Assembly (NCBI GenBank): GCA_035295745.1
Contig: DATGIL010000033.1
Span: forward strand, 1-64,000
Reading direction: 5' to 3'
DNA length: 64,000 nucleotides
Source: JAIQFL01 sp035295745
Lineage (GTDB): Bacteria; Acidobacteriota; Terriglobia; Bryobacterales; Bryobacteraceae
Below are positions 44,941-53,560 of this stretch, piece after piece. Every line of letters begins with the position of its first letter. Position 1 is the first letter of the stretch. The translations under genes were made by a program, and so were the position numbers. The notes under the pieces are model-generated. The model was not told the origin of the DNA. It did not search any database and was given only the letters and a program-made list of their open reading frames with translations.

Positions 44941-47900
44941 TTAACGAGCCGCGACCGTGAGGGAGCGATCTTCTTCGCGGACTGCCACTAGGCTTTGGAA
45001 CCACTCGCACTCCCGCACACTCGCGAAGTGGGGCTCAGCCGCCATCTCCTCGCGTGCGATGAAGACTCCCGGCTCGCGGCTCTGCTCCAGCCACTGTTTG
45101 CACTCCTCCGGTTGTCCCAGCCGCGCACAAACGCATGCCGCCCGGTATGCCCCGGTTCCCGGGTCGCGCCCTTCGGACTCGATGAACTTCTGTTTGGCCT
45201 CGCGAAGGTACCGCAACGATGTCTCACCAGTGGCCCGCATCCCTTGCGCCAACAGAATTAGTCCGAGCCCTCTCAGGTTTGAAGACGTGACCCCAACCGT
45301 GGCCGCCCTTTCTCTGAAGTACGCGCTGGCTTCAATAAGGACGCCATCCATGTCCCCCTTGCGAGCCGGCTCCGCCTGACGTGCGAGCGCACGTGCCCAA
45401 AGGATTCTTGCGAATTCAGAATCGGGGCGGGTTTGAAAAGACCGCTCGCACAACTCGCGGGCGCCCGACAAGAGGCCCGCGGCCGACTCCCCGCGATCCA
45501 GTTCCGCTCGCCGCAACATCGAGAACGCGAGGTCGGCCATGACATCCGGGTCCTGGGGCGCGACTGCCAGCGACTGGGAGAACTTTTCGCCGGCCTCCGT
45601 GAACAGACGCTGAGCTTCCTCCAGTGAATGTCGTGGCGCGTTGCCAAAGATGGCATTCCCCCAGATCCGCAGCGCCAGGAAGTGCCGGGGACTCACTTTC
45701 AATACCTTCTGACACTTCTCGCAGACCTGGACCAGCAGTCGATCGGCTTCCTGCGGAGTGGGCGCCTGCGACGCCTGTCCCAACAGAAGCGAAGCGGCGC
45801 GGACCATCTGCTCCTCATATTGCAGCCGGTCGGACAGGGAAAGCGAATCCGGCTCGGGTAGCGAGTCGGTATCCGGAAAGTTCGGCGCGCGTAGAGCATA
45901 GCTAAGAGGATCGGGCGGCTTCCTGTTCCTGGCTACGATCAAGGCCGGCCAGAGGACGATGAGGTAGAGGACGACGGCGGTGGCGCCGGCAAGAACTGCG
46001 GGCGCCCCAGTTCCAGAGAGAGAGCAAAATCCGAAGGTGGCCCCGAAGATCAGGATGAGATATGGCAGAATCGCTGCGATTGCGGGTGTCCCTGTTGGGG
46101 GGCGAGGCGGCAGAGCGGGAAGTCTGAGCAGGTTATCGCCGGAGAGCGATTCGGCGCCGGGCGGCGTATCCCACCCTGCCATCCACCACGTGTTCCACTC
46201 CTGAAGCAGTTTGGCCGCGTCGCGGCGCGATGCCCCGTTGACCATCTGGAGTGCGAAACTGCCGCCTGGCCAGCGCACCAGAATGCCGTGTTTCCGAATC
46301 CAGCTGGGAGGTCCGGCCACGGCTTCGATGGAGACTATGGCGGTTCGCAAGAGCGAAAAGCGCGCGCGCTCGCCAGTGAAGATGAGGCGGTCGCCACTCA
46401 GCGCTACCCGGCCGAGATCCCACGCAAAGAAGCCTTGGACCGGCGTAATTGCAGATCCGGGCCACAGTCCCGCGAAGTCTCCCTGGCTGCCCGTGGGTAG
46501 ATTCGCGGAGATCCGCTCCGCCATTTGGTTGAGGAATCGGGTGTGCCACCACGAGGCCACGTGGAACGCGCACCACAAGGAGCAAGGCGCGCCGCACAAG
46601 AGGAATACCGACTTTGCCAGCCATCCGGCGTCCCACACCGTCGCGATGCAAAAGAGCGCGACCACCTGGGCGACCAGCAATGCGGGGAACAGCCAACTGC
46701 TCCGGATCAGATGCGCGGCTTTGGCGGTTTGTGAGAAGAGCGGTTCGCCGAAGGGCTGTTTGCTCCCTATGGAATAACGAGTCTCCGCCGCAGGCGAACC
46801 GCGCTCCAGCAAGCCGGGATCGTTGACCAAAGCCATGGCGCGCTCGGATGGAAATCGGAAGCGTGCCGCCAATGCCAGCGCCCGCTGCGTCAGGGAAGGG
46901 TGAGTGAGGATTGCGCCGTCAATCCGCCCCCCGGAAACCGGTTCTTCCGCCAGTTTGTGGAGATGGGACAAAGCCGCGATCAAGCCGTGTGGATCGCCCA
47001 TCACCCGGGCAGACCAGGCGTCTGCACGGTATTCGCGTTTGCGGCTGACTGCTGCCGCAAAGAGCGTGGCGGCCAGGGCCACCAACGCCAGAAACGGCTC
47101 TCCTGCATGCATAACCCCTTGCGATACCAGCACGGTGGAGGATGCGACGTACACCGGAAGATACGCCCAGTAAACCTTGGGAGGAAACTGCAGGGGGCCG
47201 TCGTTGAGGTGGGACAGTTCGTGCGCAACCACGGTATCGACTTCTCGTTTGGAGAGACTTTCCAGCAGCCGGTCCGAAAAGACGATGTGCCGCCCTTGCC
47301 GGTACGCAAACGCGTTTGCCTGCCGGAAGTGCTTGTGCCGGAATACCATCACACCGTTCAGCCGGACACCAGTCCGGCGGGCGATTTCCAACGCACGCGC
47401 GCGAAACTCCTCGGTATCCAGGAGCGTCCAGCCACGCACGCCACTCTGTTTCACAAACCACGAAGCCGTCAGGGCGATGCCGATTCCCAAGACGCAGCCG
47501 GCGATGGTAGCATCCGCGGAATGATCTTCGAGCATCGACAGGCCTTGTACTACGAACGCCGCCAGAATCATCAGCGGGAGTTCCAAGGCGAGTTGGAGAA
47601 TCTGCATCCCAAAGCGGCTGGACCCCTCCGAATCCTCTTTCTTTCGTGGTCTCGCGATGGAAGCCGCGAGAGCTGACGCAAATAAAGGCGGCAGGCAAAA
47701 GACCGCGGCTGCAGCGGTCAACCCGAGGTATAAGTGCCGGGAGATCAGGTCGGAGAAGAGATCCGAAATACTCCCGGGCGGTATGGCCGTCAGCCAGCAA
47801 ACCCATGTCAGCGCGGGAATCCAAGTCAACCAGCCCTTGATCTGGGGCGTGGCACCCGCCGCGGATGCCTTTTTGAGATAGAGGCGAAGCACCAAGGCCA

Positions 47901-48465
47901 GAAGTCCAGGTAAGGCGAAGACAATACTCAAGGCGAGCAGCGGCCGCGGAGCCCTCCTGGGATTTGTGAGCAAGATGCGGATGGGCATCGGAAGATCTGC
48001 CACGGATGCGGAATGGAATCTGTATCTATGTATTCCGGTGGATTCTTCTTCCGTCCACCCCTGCGGCGTCTCCAAGCGCTGATCGGACCAGAAGTAAAGG
48101 TCGATTTTCAAAACCACGTCTTGGATACCGGCCTGATGCAACGTGACCACCACGGGCGCGAGGTTCAACCATTGGTCGAATTGGCGTCCCTTAGCATGCA
48201 ACATACCCCGGCATAGACCAGCAACGTAAGTGTCGCCGCCGTTTGTCTCCTCCCAATTACACAGCGACGATTCGATCCGAGCTTCATCGATGCCCCCCGG
48301 CAGGTTTCTGGTAACGAGGAAGACGGCGGCATCGCCTCTGTGGTTCGGCTGGATGGAAAGACTCGCCGACGGGACAGTCGGTCCACTCTGGGCTGCCAAG
48401 CCAATCGGCAGGAGCAAAAGGATAACCTTCGTCAGCAGCATCGAAAACAGACTGGAAGGTCTCAT
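44941..48465 (-). CDS. M48-family metallopeptidase with C-terminal TPR-like region
   Basis: 1174 residues. After the signal peptide comes an exported N-terminal domain (to ~165), then transmembrane segments. The peptidase domain has VVAHELSHLND (HExxH, ~413) and REYRADAWSARVMG (third zinc ligand Glu, ~478), as in HtpX/Ste24. Further helices surround LIRSSWLFPALLVAQVVALFCIATVWDAG. A PH-like or unclassified segment follows, and the last ~330 residues are TPR-like helices (RLFTEAGEKFSQSLAVAPQDPDVMADLAFSMLRRAEL). This large fusion is much longer than plain M48 peptidases (~300-450). A membrane quality-control role is inferred from the family; substrates are unknown. Confidence 0.87.
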   Translation of the reverse strand: MRPSSLFSMLLTKVILLLLPIGLAAQSGPTVPSASLSIQPNHRGDAAVFLVTRNLPGGIDEARIESSLCNWEETNGGDTYVAGLCRGMLHAKGRQFDQWLNLAPVVVTLHQAGIQDVVLKIDLYFWSDQRLETPQGWTEEESTGIHRYRFHSASVADLPMPIRILLTNPRRAPRPLLALSIVFALPGLLALVLRLYLKKASAAGATPQIKGWLTWIPALTWVCWLTAIPPGSISDLFSDLISRHLYLGLTAAAAVFCLPPLFASALAASIARPRKKEDSEGSSRFGMQILQLALELPLMILAAFVVQGLSMLEDHSADATIAGCVLGIGIALTASWFVKQSGVRGWTLLDTEEFRARALEIARRTGVRLNGVMVFRHKHFRQANAFAYRQGRHIVFSDRLLESLSKREVDTVVAHELSHLNDGPLQFPPKVYWAYLPVYVASSTVLVSQGVMHAGEPFLALVALAATLFAAAVSRKREYRADAWSARVMGDPHGLIAALSHLHKLAEEPVSGGRIDGAILTHPSLTQRALALAARFRFPSERAMALVNDPGLLERGSPAAETRYSIGSKQPFGEPLFSQTAKAAHLIRSSWLFPALLVAQVVALFCIATVWDAGWLAKSVFLLCGAPCSLWCAFHVASWWHTRFLNQMAERISANLPTGSQGDFAGLWPGSAITPVQGFFAWDLGRVALSGDRLIFTGERARFSLLRTAIVSIEAVAGPPSWIRKHGILVRWPGGSFALQMVNGASRRDAAKLLQEWNTWWMAGWDTPPGAESLSGDNLLRLPALPPRPPTGTPAIAAILPYLILIFGATFGFCSLSGTGAPAVLAGATAVVLYLIVLWPALIVARNRKPPDPLSYALRAPNFPDTDSLPEPDSLSLSDRLQYEEQMVRAASLLLGQASQAPTPQEADRLLVQVCEKCQKVLKVSPRHFLALRIWGNAIFGNAPRHSLEEAQRLFTEAGEKFSQSLAVAPQDPDVMADLAFSMLRRAELDRGESAAGLLSGARELCERSFQTRPDSEFARILWARALARQAEPARKGDMDGVLIEASAYFRERAATVGVTSSNLRGLGLILLAQGMRATGETSLRYLREAKQKFIESEGRDPGTGAYRAACVCARLGQPEECKQWLEQSREPGVFIAREEMAAEPHFASVRECEWFQSLVAVREEDRSLTVAAR

Positions 48466-48599
48466 TCTTTCCCGTCACTGTAGCACGAGAAGCCAAGCGC
48501 CAACAGTTACACTACTGGGTATTTCCGTGAAGAATGCTGTAAATTTGCCTGAGTCACTGATTCGAGAGAACTTACTCGAAAGAGTCAGATGGAGTCAGT

Positions 48600-49550
48600 T
48601 TAGGGGCGGCTGGAGAGAAAGCTTTGGAGGTCCTCAAACGAGATACCCCACGCGGTCTTCAGTGCTTCGTAGCCCTTCAGGGCCACTTCGCGGCGTGTAA
48701 ACGGATTGCGGGGTGACAGGGCTAGTTCCGTAAAAGTCCGTTCGCCGAGCGCCACACTCAATCCGATTACTTTGGTGGCCGCTTCCAGGCGGAATGCCGC
48801 GTTGACAGCGTCGCCCAGCGCGGTGAATTCGGTCCCTCCGAGGATCGCCGAACCGGTATTAATCCCGGCGCCTATCCGCAAGGCGGTGGGTAACGGCAAG
48901 GTGTTGCTGACCTCAGCGGTCGCCAGATTGATCTCGTGTACCGAGCGCAAAACCCGCATCAAATCCGACTGTAGCTGGCCGCGATCATCGTGCACCCACA
49001 CCGCCATAACGGCGTCGCCGATATATCTCTGGGCCCAGCTTCCCTGCCTTTGCACGACCTGCCCGACCTTCAAGAACCAGGTGCCGATCGTCTGCGAGAG
49101 CAATGCTTCGGGAATGCTCTGTGCGAGCGGGGTGAAGTCGCGAATGTCCACCACCACGATCGTCGCCAGGTTATTGGTGTGCATCTGGGTGGTGGGGGCA
49201 TTCCGGTCATCGAGAGCGGCGGGCGCCTGGGCAGTAGCGGACCGTGCCGGGTTGTGGAAAAACAATTCCTGATCGCCGAACACCAGCCGGTCGCGATCTT
49301 TCAGCACCACTGGAATGGTGACGCGATGACTGTTCACGAACGATCCATTCCGGCTGCCCAGATCCACCAGCGAGAAATCACCCGTGTCGCGCTTCTGAAT
49401 CAACGCATGCAGCCGGGAAACCGATCGGCTGTCGAGCATGATGGCACACCCGTCACCCCTTCCGATCGCCCAGGACTGCCCGTTCGCCAACGGGAAACGG
49501 CGTCCCCCGGCCTGCAACGCCAAGTATGCTTGGGATGTTGATGGGAACAC
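48600..49550 (-). CDS. FHA domain-adenylate/guanylate cyclase fusion
   Basis: 316 residues from GTG 49550. The FHA domain (SWAIGRGDGCAIMLDSRSVSRLHALI, then LVDLGSRNGSFVNSHRV, ~25-75) binds phosphothreonine. A class III nucleotide cyclase domain follows (TIVVVDIRDFTPLAQSIPEALLSQ; RYIGDAVMAVWVHD; ALRIGAGINTGSAILGG; TALGDAVNAAFRLEAAT), with both metal-binding Asp (VVVDIRDF and GDAVMA) present. It probably makes cAMP in response to a Thr-kinase signal. No Ser/Thr kinase gene is adjacent. Unusually for such fusions there is no membrane segment. Confidence 0.9.
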   Translation of the reverse strand: MFPSTSQAYLALQAGGRRFPLANGQSWAIGRGDGCAIMLDSRSVSRLHALIQKRDTGDFSLVDLGSRNGSFVNSHRVTIPVVLKDRDRLVFGDQELFFHNPARSATAQAPAALDDRNAPTTQMHTNNLATIVVVDIRDFTPLAQSIPEALLSQTIGTWFLKVGQVVQRQGSWAQRYIGDAVMAVWVHDDRGQLQSDLMRVLRSVHEINLATAEVSNTLPLPTALRIGAGINTGSAILGGTEFTALGDAVNAAFRLEAATKVIGLSVALGERTFTELALSPRNPFTRREVALKGYEALKTAWGISFEDLQSFLSSRP

Positions 49551-49710
49551 TGATACACCAATTTACCAGATGGACCGTGCAATTCCGCACCGCCTCGAAA
49601 CCCTCCAAAAGGGGCAGAATTTCTATTGCTTTTGTACTAGAGCGCGGACCCTTTCGGCCTAAAACGTACTAAGCTGTGCTTTTTTCCGACGCGGACAAGG
49701 CTACAATTGT

Positions 49711-50019
49711 GTGCAGCAACCGCCGATAGATTACCAGGTAAAAATCGGAATGGCGATTACACAGATCTTCATTTACTTGCAGTTGCTGGACCTGCTGACG
49801 ACGCTCGTCGGCTTCAAGCTGGGTGCCGGCGAAGCCAGCCCCTTCATACGGATGTTGATGCACGCCGGGCCAGTTACAGGTGTTCTGGTATCCAAGCTGG
49901 TGGCACTGGCGCTTGGCGGATTCTGCGTCTACATCAAGAAGACGAGCCTGATCCGTTGGGTTTCCTATTGGTATGCCGCCCTTGTGGTGTGGAATTTGAT
50001 GATCATGCTCGCGTCATAG
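49711..50019 (+). CDS. DUF5658-like small membrane protein
   Basis: 102 residues from GTG 49711, or 89 from ATG 49750. Three or four helices are present. LQLLDLLTTLVGFKLGAGEASPFIR is the family hallmark (conserved D-x2-T ... G ... E-x-N/S-P). The protein resembles DUF5658 proteins of unknown function. TACAAT at 49702-49707 could be a -10 box; if so the GTG would lie at the transcript start and the ATG would be the likelier initiator. The gene is convergent with the GT-C-like gene, with 10 bp between them. Confidence 0.7.
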   Translation: MQQPPIDYQVKIGMAITQIFIYLQLLDLLTTLVGFKLGAGEASPFIRMLMHAGPVTGVLVSKLVALALGGFCVYIKKTSLIRWVSYWYAALVVWNLMIMLAS

Positions 50020-50029
50020 CGGCGCGGCT

Positions 50030-51220
50030 TTACCTGATCCTCAGTTGAGGCGGAACGGCGGGTGCACTGTGGGCCACCAGATTTTGCATCCGGTCCTCGA
50101 AGCCGTTCACGCTTCGCTCGTCGCTATACAGGAAGCCGAAGAACACGACCGCAATCGCCACCATCGCCCAACGGACCGTGACCCGTGGCTTCACGGCGCC
50201 GAGCAGAGCGCAAACACAGACTGCCACGCCCAATGACATGCGTTCGGCGATGTAGCCCAGGGCTTGATAGAAGCCCGGGATCAGCACCGTGCCGGGGAGA
50301 ATCGAAACCGCCGCCGCGCTCAGGACACAGAGCTGGAACGGAACACCCGCGACCACTTCCCGTGCTCCTGAAACCCGCACCAGGGTCAGGAACAGCAACC
50401 CCCAGACGATTAGCAGGCCCATCAGCACCACGTAGTATTTGCTGTCGAAGACCCACACCTGGTCCAGCCCGGTAGCTCGGGTGAACTGTGCCGGAGACCA
50501 ATGCGCGGTCATCATGTGTCCGATGACGGCGTGCAGGATCAGCAGCACCAGCACAAAACCGATCGTCAGTCGGGCGCGAATGGACGGCCGCCGCCCTTTT
50601 GCCAGCCAGGCGTACAAGAGCAGACCAAGCGTCCATACTACCGGCAGCCCGTGCGCGAGGAACGCCAGCAGAAAAATCACGGTGGCTCCGATCACCCGGC
50701 GGCGCTCCCATTTCCACGCCAGCGCCATCGCCCAGAAGCACAGGCCCATGCTGAAGTAGAAATTGAAGAAACCCATGTGAAACACCCAGCCGTACGCCAG
50801 CATGGCAATGCACGGCATCAGGTACCATGGCCGACGGCCGGATACCTCCGAGACAAATGCGAAAGCGCCCCACACAAACGTCAGGACTACAACGGAGATA
50901 CCAATGCGCTGTGCGGCTTCCGCGCCGACGATCTGGAATAGTCCTGACAGCATGGCGTCGAAAAGCACGTTGGTCCAGCGGTACACGACCGCCAGTCCAA
51001 GCGTTCCGCCATCCTCGATCAGATTCGACAACCACGAGTTATAGATATGTCCGGACAGGTCTCCACCCTCCAGGCGAGGCTGCCAAAAGCAAGGCGCGAG
51101 CATCAGCAGCGAGACCAGGAAATAAGTCAGGAAACCGTGATCCTGTTTGGATGCCTCGGCTTGCGAGCGGTGGCTCGCCAGCCTGCTCCGAAGATCGGCA
51201 TACCGGTTCTTCAGCCCCAT
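50030..51220 (-). CDS. Polytopic membrane protein, GT-C glycosyltransferase-like
   Basis: 396 residues with about nine or ten helices. The first external loop has LEGGDLSGHIYNSWLSNLIE, with an Asp-x3-His pair. This position and spacing resemble the catalytic or metal site of GT-C glycosyltransferases (PMT/ArnT-like). The rest is hydrophobic (WYLMPCIAMLAYGWVFHMGFFNFYFSMGLCFWAMAL) with few conserved polar motifs. Its start codon overlaps the DUF362 stop by one base (TGATG), so it is the last gene of the QW/DUF362 unit. The donor and acceptor sugars are unknown; a lipid-linked donor is usual for the fold. Confidence 0.6.
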   Translation of the reverse strand: MGLKNRYADLRSRLASHRSQAEASKQDHGFLTYFLVSLLMLAPCFWQPRLEGGDLSGHIYNSWLSNLIEDGGTLGLAVVYRWTNVLFDAMLSGLFQIVGAEAAQRIGISVVVLTFVWGAFAFVSEVSGRRPWYLMPCIAMLAYGWVFHMGFFNFYFSMGLCFWAMALAWKWERRRVIGATVIFLLAFLAHGLPVVWTLGLLLYAWLAKGRRPSIRARLTIGFVLVLLILHAVIGHMMTAHWSPAQFTRATGLDQVWVFDSKYYVVLMGLLIVWGLLFLTLVRVSGAREVVAGVPFQLCVLSAAAVSILPGTVLIPGFYQALGYIAERMSLGVAVCVCALLGAVKPRVTVRWAMVAIAVVFFGFLYSDERSVNGFEDRMQNLVAHSAPAVPPQLRIR

Positions 51221-52200
51221 CAGGACTCCTCTAATCGAATTCCGGGAAGATCAGGCGGCAGATCAAAGGGGCTGGCGACTGTCGCGATGCCTTCCCCGAT
51301 CTGGTGAATGTTGGCTTCGCTCAGACGTGTGGGCATCTCACCCGAGGCCAGGCGCAGGTAGCCGATTTTGTAGGGATCAATTCGCATGATGCGGCAGCAG
51401 GTAGCATCCACCGCTACCGGGTCGCTCCCGGCCACCAGAACTCCCACATGCTTTGCCACTCCCTGGATCGGTCCGTTACCTTCCATCCCGACTATGCCGT
51501 CGACAATCCCAAACTGGCGGGGAAAGGCTGCATGCAGATCGGCGATGCACTCCTCAATACCGGCCCAATGGAGCACATTCTTCGGCCACCCATAAATCCC
51601 GCTGGGCACCGTGCCGAAGAGATTCTTCATCGTAAGGGTGGCGCCCGTCCAGTGATGCGTCTTCATCTTGGCAATCGACACCAGAAGATCGGCATTCAAC
51701 GCACTGTGCGGCAGGTACAGCTTTTCGAGCCGAGAAAACTGGCGGGTCGGATGGATTCGGCTCACGTCATCCAGGTTGAGGTCTACAAAGAGGTCCTCGA
51801 AATGCGGGACGATTTTGAAATAGCCCGCGGCATCCGCGAGGTCGAGGGTATTTCGCCGATGGCCCGGACCTTCGGCAATCCGCACTTGGGATGCTCCCAT
51901 GGCGCGAAACGCTTCAAAGGTGGCATGCACCAGCAGCGGGTTGGTGTTGATGCTGCTCTCCGGCTCGAACTCTACCAGGTTGGGTTTTAGGAGAACGCTT
52001 CGCCCCCGGATGTCCACCTGATGTTCTTCTAAGACCCGGCGCATCGTGTCGTAGATGCCCTGGTCATAGGCAGCGGTGCGAACAATCGAAACTTTGGACG
52101 ACTGGAGCGGCACTTGCCTGGTGCATCCCGTCAGGACTGCAGCGCCGGCCGCAGCGGCCGTTGCGGCAAGCCATTCCCGCCTTGTGAATTCGGTGCTCAT
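51220..52200 (-). CDS. DUF362 domain protein, Tat-exported
   Basis: 326 residues. The twin-arginine signal is FTRREWLAATAAAAGAAVLTGC, in which the Cys may be lipidated. DUF362 landmarks: VLLKPNLVEFEPESSINTNPLLVHATFEAF, RIAEGPGHRRNT, LVSIAKMKTHHWTGATLTMKNLFGTVPSGIYG and DGIVGMEGNGPIQG ... VLVAGSDPVAVDATCCRIM. DUF362 proteins are often linked to iron-sulfur or thiol chemistry, but this one lacks the 4Fe-4S ferredoxin tail. It is translated 1 nt after the QW-repeat gene and overlaps the next gene by 1 nt, so the three are an operon. Confidence 0.88.
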   Translation of the reverse strand: MSTEFTRREWLAATAAAAGAAVLTGCTRQVPLQSSKVSIVRTAAYDQGIYDTMRRVLEEHQVDIRGRSVLLKPNLVEFEPESSINTNPLLVHATFEAFRAMGASQVRIAEGPGHRRNTLDLADAAGYFKIVPHFEDLFVDLNLDDVSRIHPTRQFSRLEKLYLPHSALNADLLVSIAKMKTHHWTGATLTMKNLFGTVPSGIYGWPKNVLHWAGIEECIADLHAAFPRQFGIVDGIVGMEGNGPIQGVAKHVGVLVAGSDPVAVDATCCRIMRIDPYKIGYLRLASGEMPTRLSEANIHQIGEGIATVASPFDLPPDLPGIRLEES

Positions 52201-52201
52201 C

Positions 52202-53059
52202 TCATCCCCAGATCAGGTTGTGCTGTATCTCGATGGCAGCCACTAACATGCCAAGAGAAGTCTCGGGCACGGTGCGGTACGCAACTTCGGGGGGAGGGCA
52301 GTATCCCGCGGGCATTTGCCCATGAGCCATCAGTCCGAGGCGCAGCCAGTTGAGCGCGTCTGCGGAACGGCACTCGCTGAGAAATTCTCGCGCCACCGCT
52401 ACGGCACTCTCCACTTTCGGAGAACTCACTCCACGCAAAGCAGCCAGTCCCATTCCAGTAGTTTCGGGATATGGTCGCGATTCGTATCCGAGTGCGCGGA
52501 CCGACCCGTGGTTCCATCCTCCACCGACGCACATTCGGCTCAACAGAAAGTGCTGCCCCTGCTCGATCCGCTTGCGAATGGAAGGCGTATCCTTGCGCAG
52601 TCTCTCTTTCTCCAACGCCAGGATCGAAAGAGCCGTGGGTCCGACCCAAGCGGCGGCTCCCGGGACCCAGGGCCAACCGGGAAATTCTACTTCGGGTCCA
52701 CGCGGATTTCCGAGGAGCCGCTCTCGAATCCGATACAGAATCGTGGATTCCTTTCCGGTGGTTCCCAAAACCCAATCGATGGCGCGAGCGTGAATAGACG
52801 GTCCCAGGAACTGTCGAGGCAACAGCAGAACTACCGAGGTGACCCAGGTGCTTTCGTCGACGCCCGTCTGCGGCGGCCATCCACCGTCGGGCCTTTGGAT
52901 GGAACGGATCCAGTCGAGCCCTCTCTTTGCCGATTCCATTTCGCCCTCGGCGAGCAGTGCGAGGACAGCATAAGCCGTGGGCTCCGTCCAGGAACGTCCT
53001 TTGACGTAAGGCCAGCCGCCATCCCGATTTTGCTTACTGACGAGGGACTCGATCGACAT
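52202..53059 (-). CDS. QW-repeat protein (squalene cyclase/prenyltransferase-like alpha-barrel)
   Basis: 285 residues. Repeats QNRDGGWPYVKG, QRPDGGWPPQTG and the related VGGGWNHG are QW-type motifs, as in squalene-hopene cyclases and prenyltransferase beta subunits. With ~285 residues it is less than half the size of a hopene cyclase (~650) and lacks a DxDD acid motif. It is therefore unlikely to cyclise squalene itself and may bind an isoprenoid. No signal peptide is seen. It is directly coupled (1 nt) to DUF362 and probably co-transcribed with the two miniprotein genes upstream. Confidence 0.78.
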   Translation of the reverse strand: MSIESLVSKQNRDGGWPYVKGRSWTEPTAYAVLALLAEGEMESAKRGLDWIRSIQRPDGGWPPQTGVDESTWVTSVVLLLPRQFLGPSIHARAIDWVLGTTGKESTILYRIRERLLGNPRGPEVEFPGWPWVPGAAAWVGPTALSILALEKERLRKDTPSIRKRIEQGQHFLLSRMCVGGGWNHGSVRALGYESRPYPETTGMGLAALRGVSSPKVESAVAVAREFLSECRSADALNWLRLGLMAHGQMPAGYCPPPEVAYRTVPETSLGMLVAAIEIQHNLIWG

Positions 53060-53130
53060 AGAGATTTCCAGGCTGGCGGGTGAATTCGGTATTTCCGATT
53101 CCTGTCACGCCAGCCTCAATACCCGGAGCA

Positions 53131-53226
53131 TTAGCGGATAATCCGCCGCTTACGCCGGCGGGAGAGCAGCATTACCAACGTTACGCCGGCCCCCAGCCAG
53201 ATCGATCCTTGAAGCGCGATGTCCAT
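53131..53226 (-). CDS. 31-residue membrane miniprotein (paralogue 2)
   Basis: ATG 53226 to TAA 53131: MDIALQGSIWLGAGVTLVML then LSRRRKRRIIR. It is one helix preceded by a few polar residues and followed by an Arg/Lys cluster, giving a predicted inner-membrane orientation with the C-terminus inside. The ribosome site GGGAGAAAGAG is directly upstream. The protein aligns without gaps to the other miniprotein over Q-x2-I-W-L-x-A-G-x2-L, then L and RRRK. It resembles a detached sorting tail (transmembrane plus RRR). Too short for most gene finders. Confidence 0.65.
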   Translation of the reverse strand: MDIALQGSIWLGAGVTLVMLLSRRRKRRIIR

Positions 53227-53327
53227 CTCTTTCTCCCTTGGTGGTTGCGGTTTTGCGATCGAAGCCGGCCTGGCCCGTGCGCAATCGTGGCGGTACGGGC
53301 GAGGAACGTAGCTACGTCACAGTTACG

Positions 53328-53423
53328 TTAGTTTTGCTTTCTGGTTTTGCGCCGGCGCAGAAACACGAACAGTGCTCCGCCTGCCAAGAGCCAGATAATT
53401 GCTTGAACCGGTGTGCTAGTCAT
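53328..53423 (-). CDS. 31-residue membrane miniprotein (paralogue 1)
   Basis: ATG 53423 to TAA 53328: MTSTPVQAIIWLLAGGALFV then FLRRRKTRKQN. It has exactly the same length as its paralogue and the same plan (polar start, IIWLxAG helix, RRRK tail). A strong ribosome site (AAGGAG) lies about 9 nt upstream. The two genes are about 100 bp apart on the same strand and precede the QW/DUF362 operon. Conservation of length, plan and ribosome sites makes chance open frames unlikely. The function is unknown. Confidence 0.68.
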   Translation of the reverse strand: MTSTPVQAIIWLLAGGALFVFLRRRKTRKQN

Positions 53424-53560
53424 CGTCTTTTCTCCTTATGCTTTACTTTTTGCCCATCTTTACTTCATCGGGGCTCACACGTATCCTGAATAATTCGCTG
53501 CCGGAATGATGTCCGTCGGGCCGCACCCAGCAAAAGAACGCTGGGCTGACGGTCGGCGCG

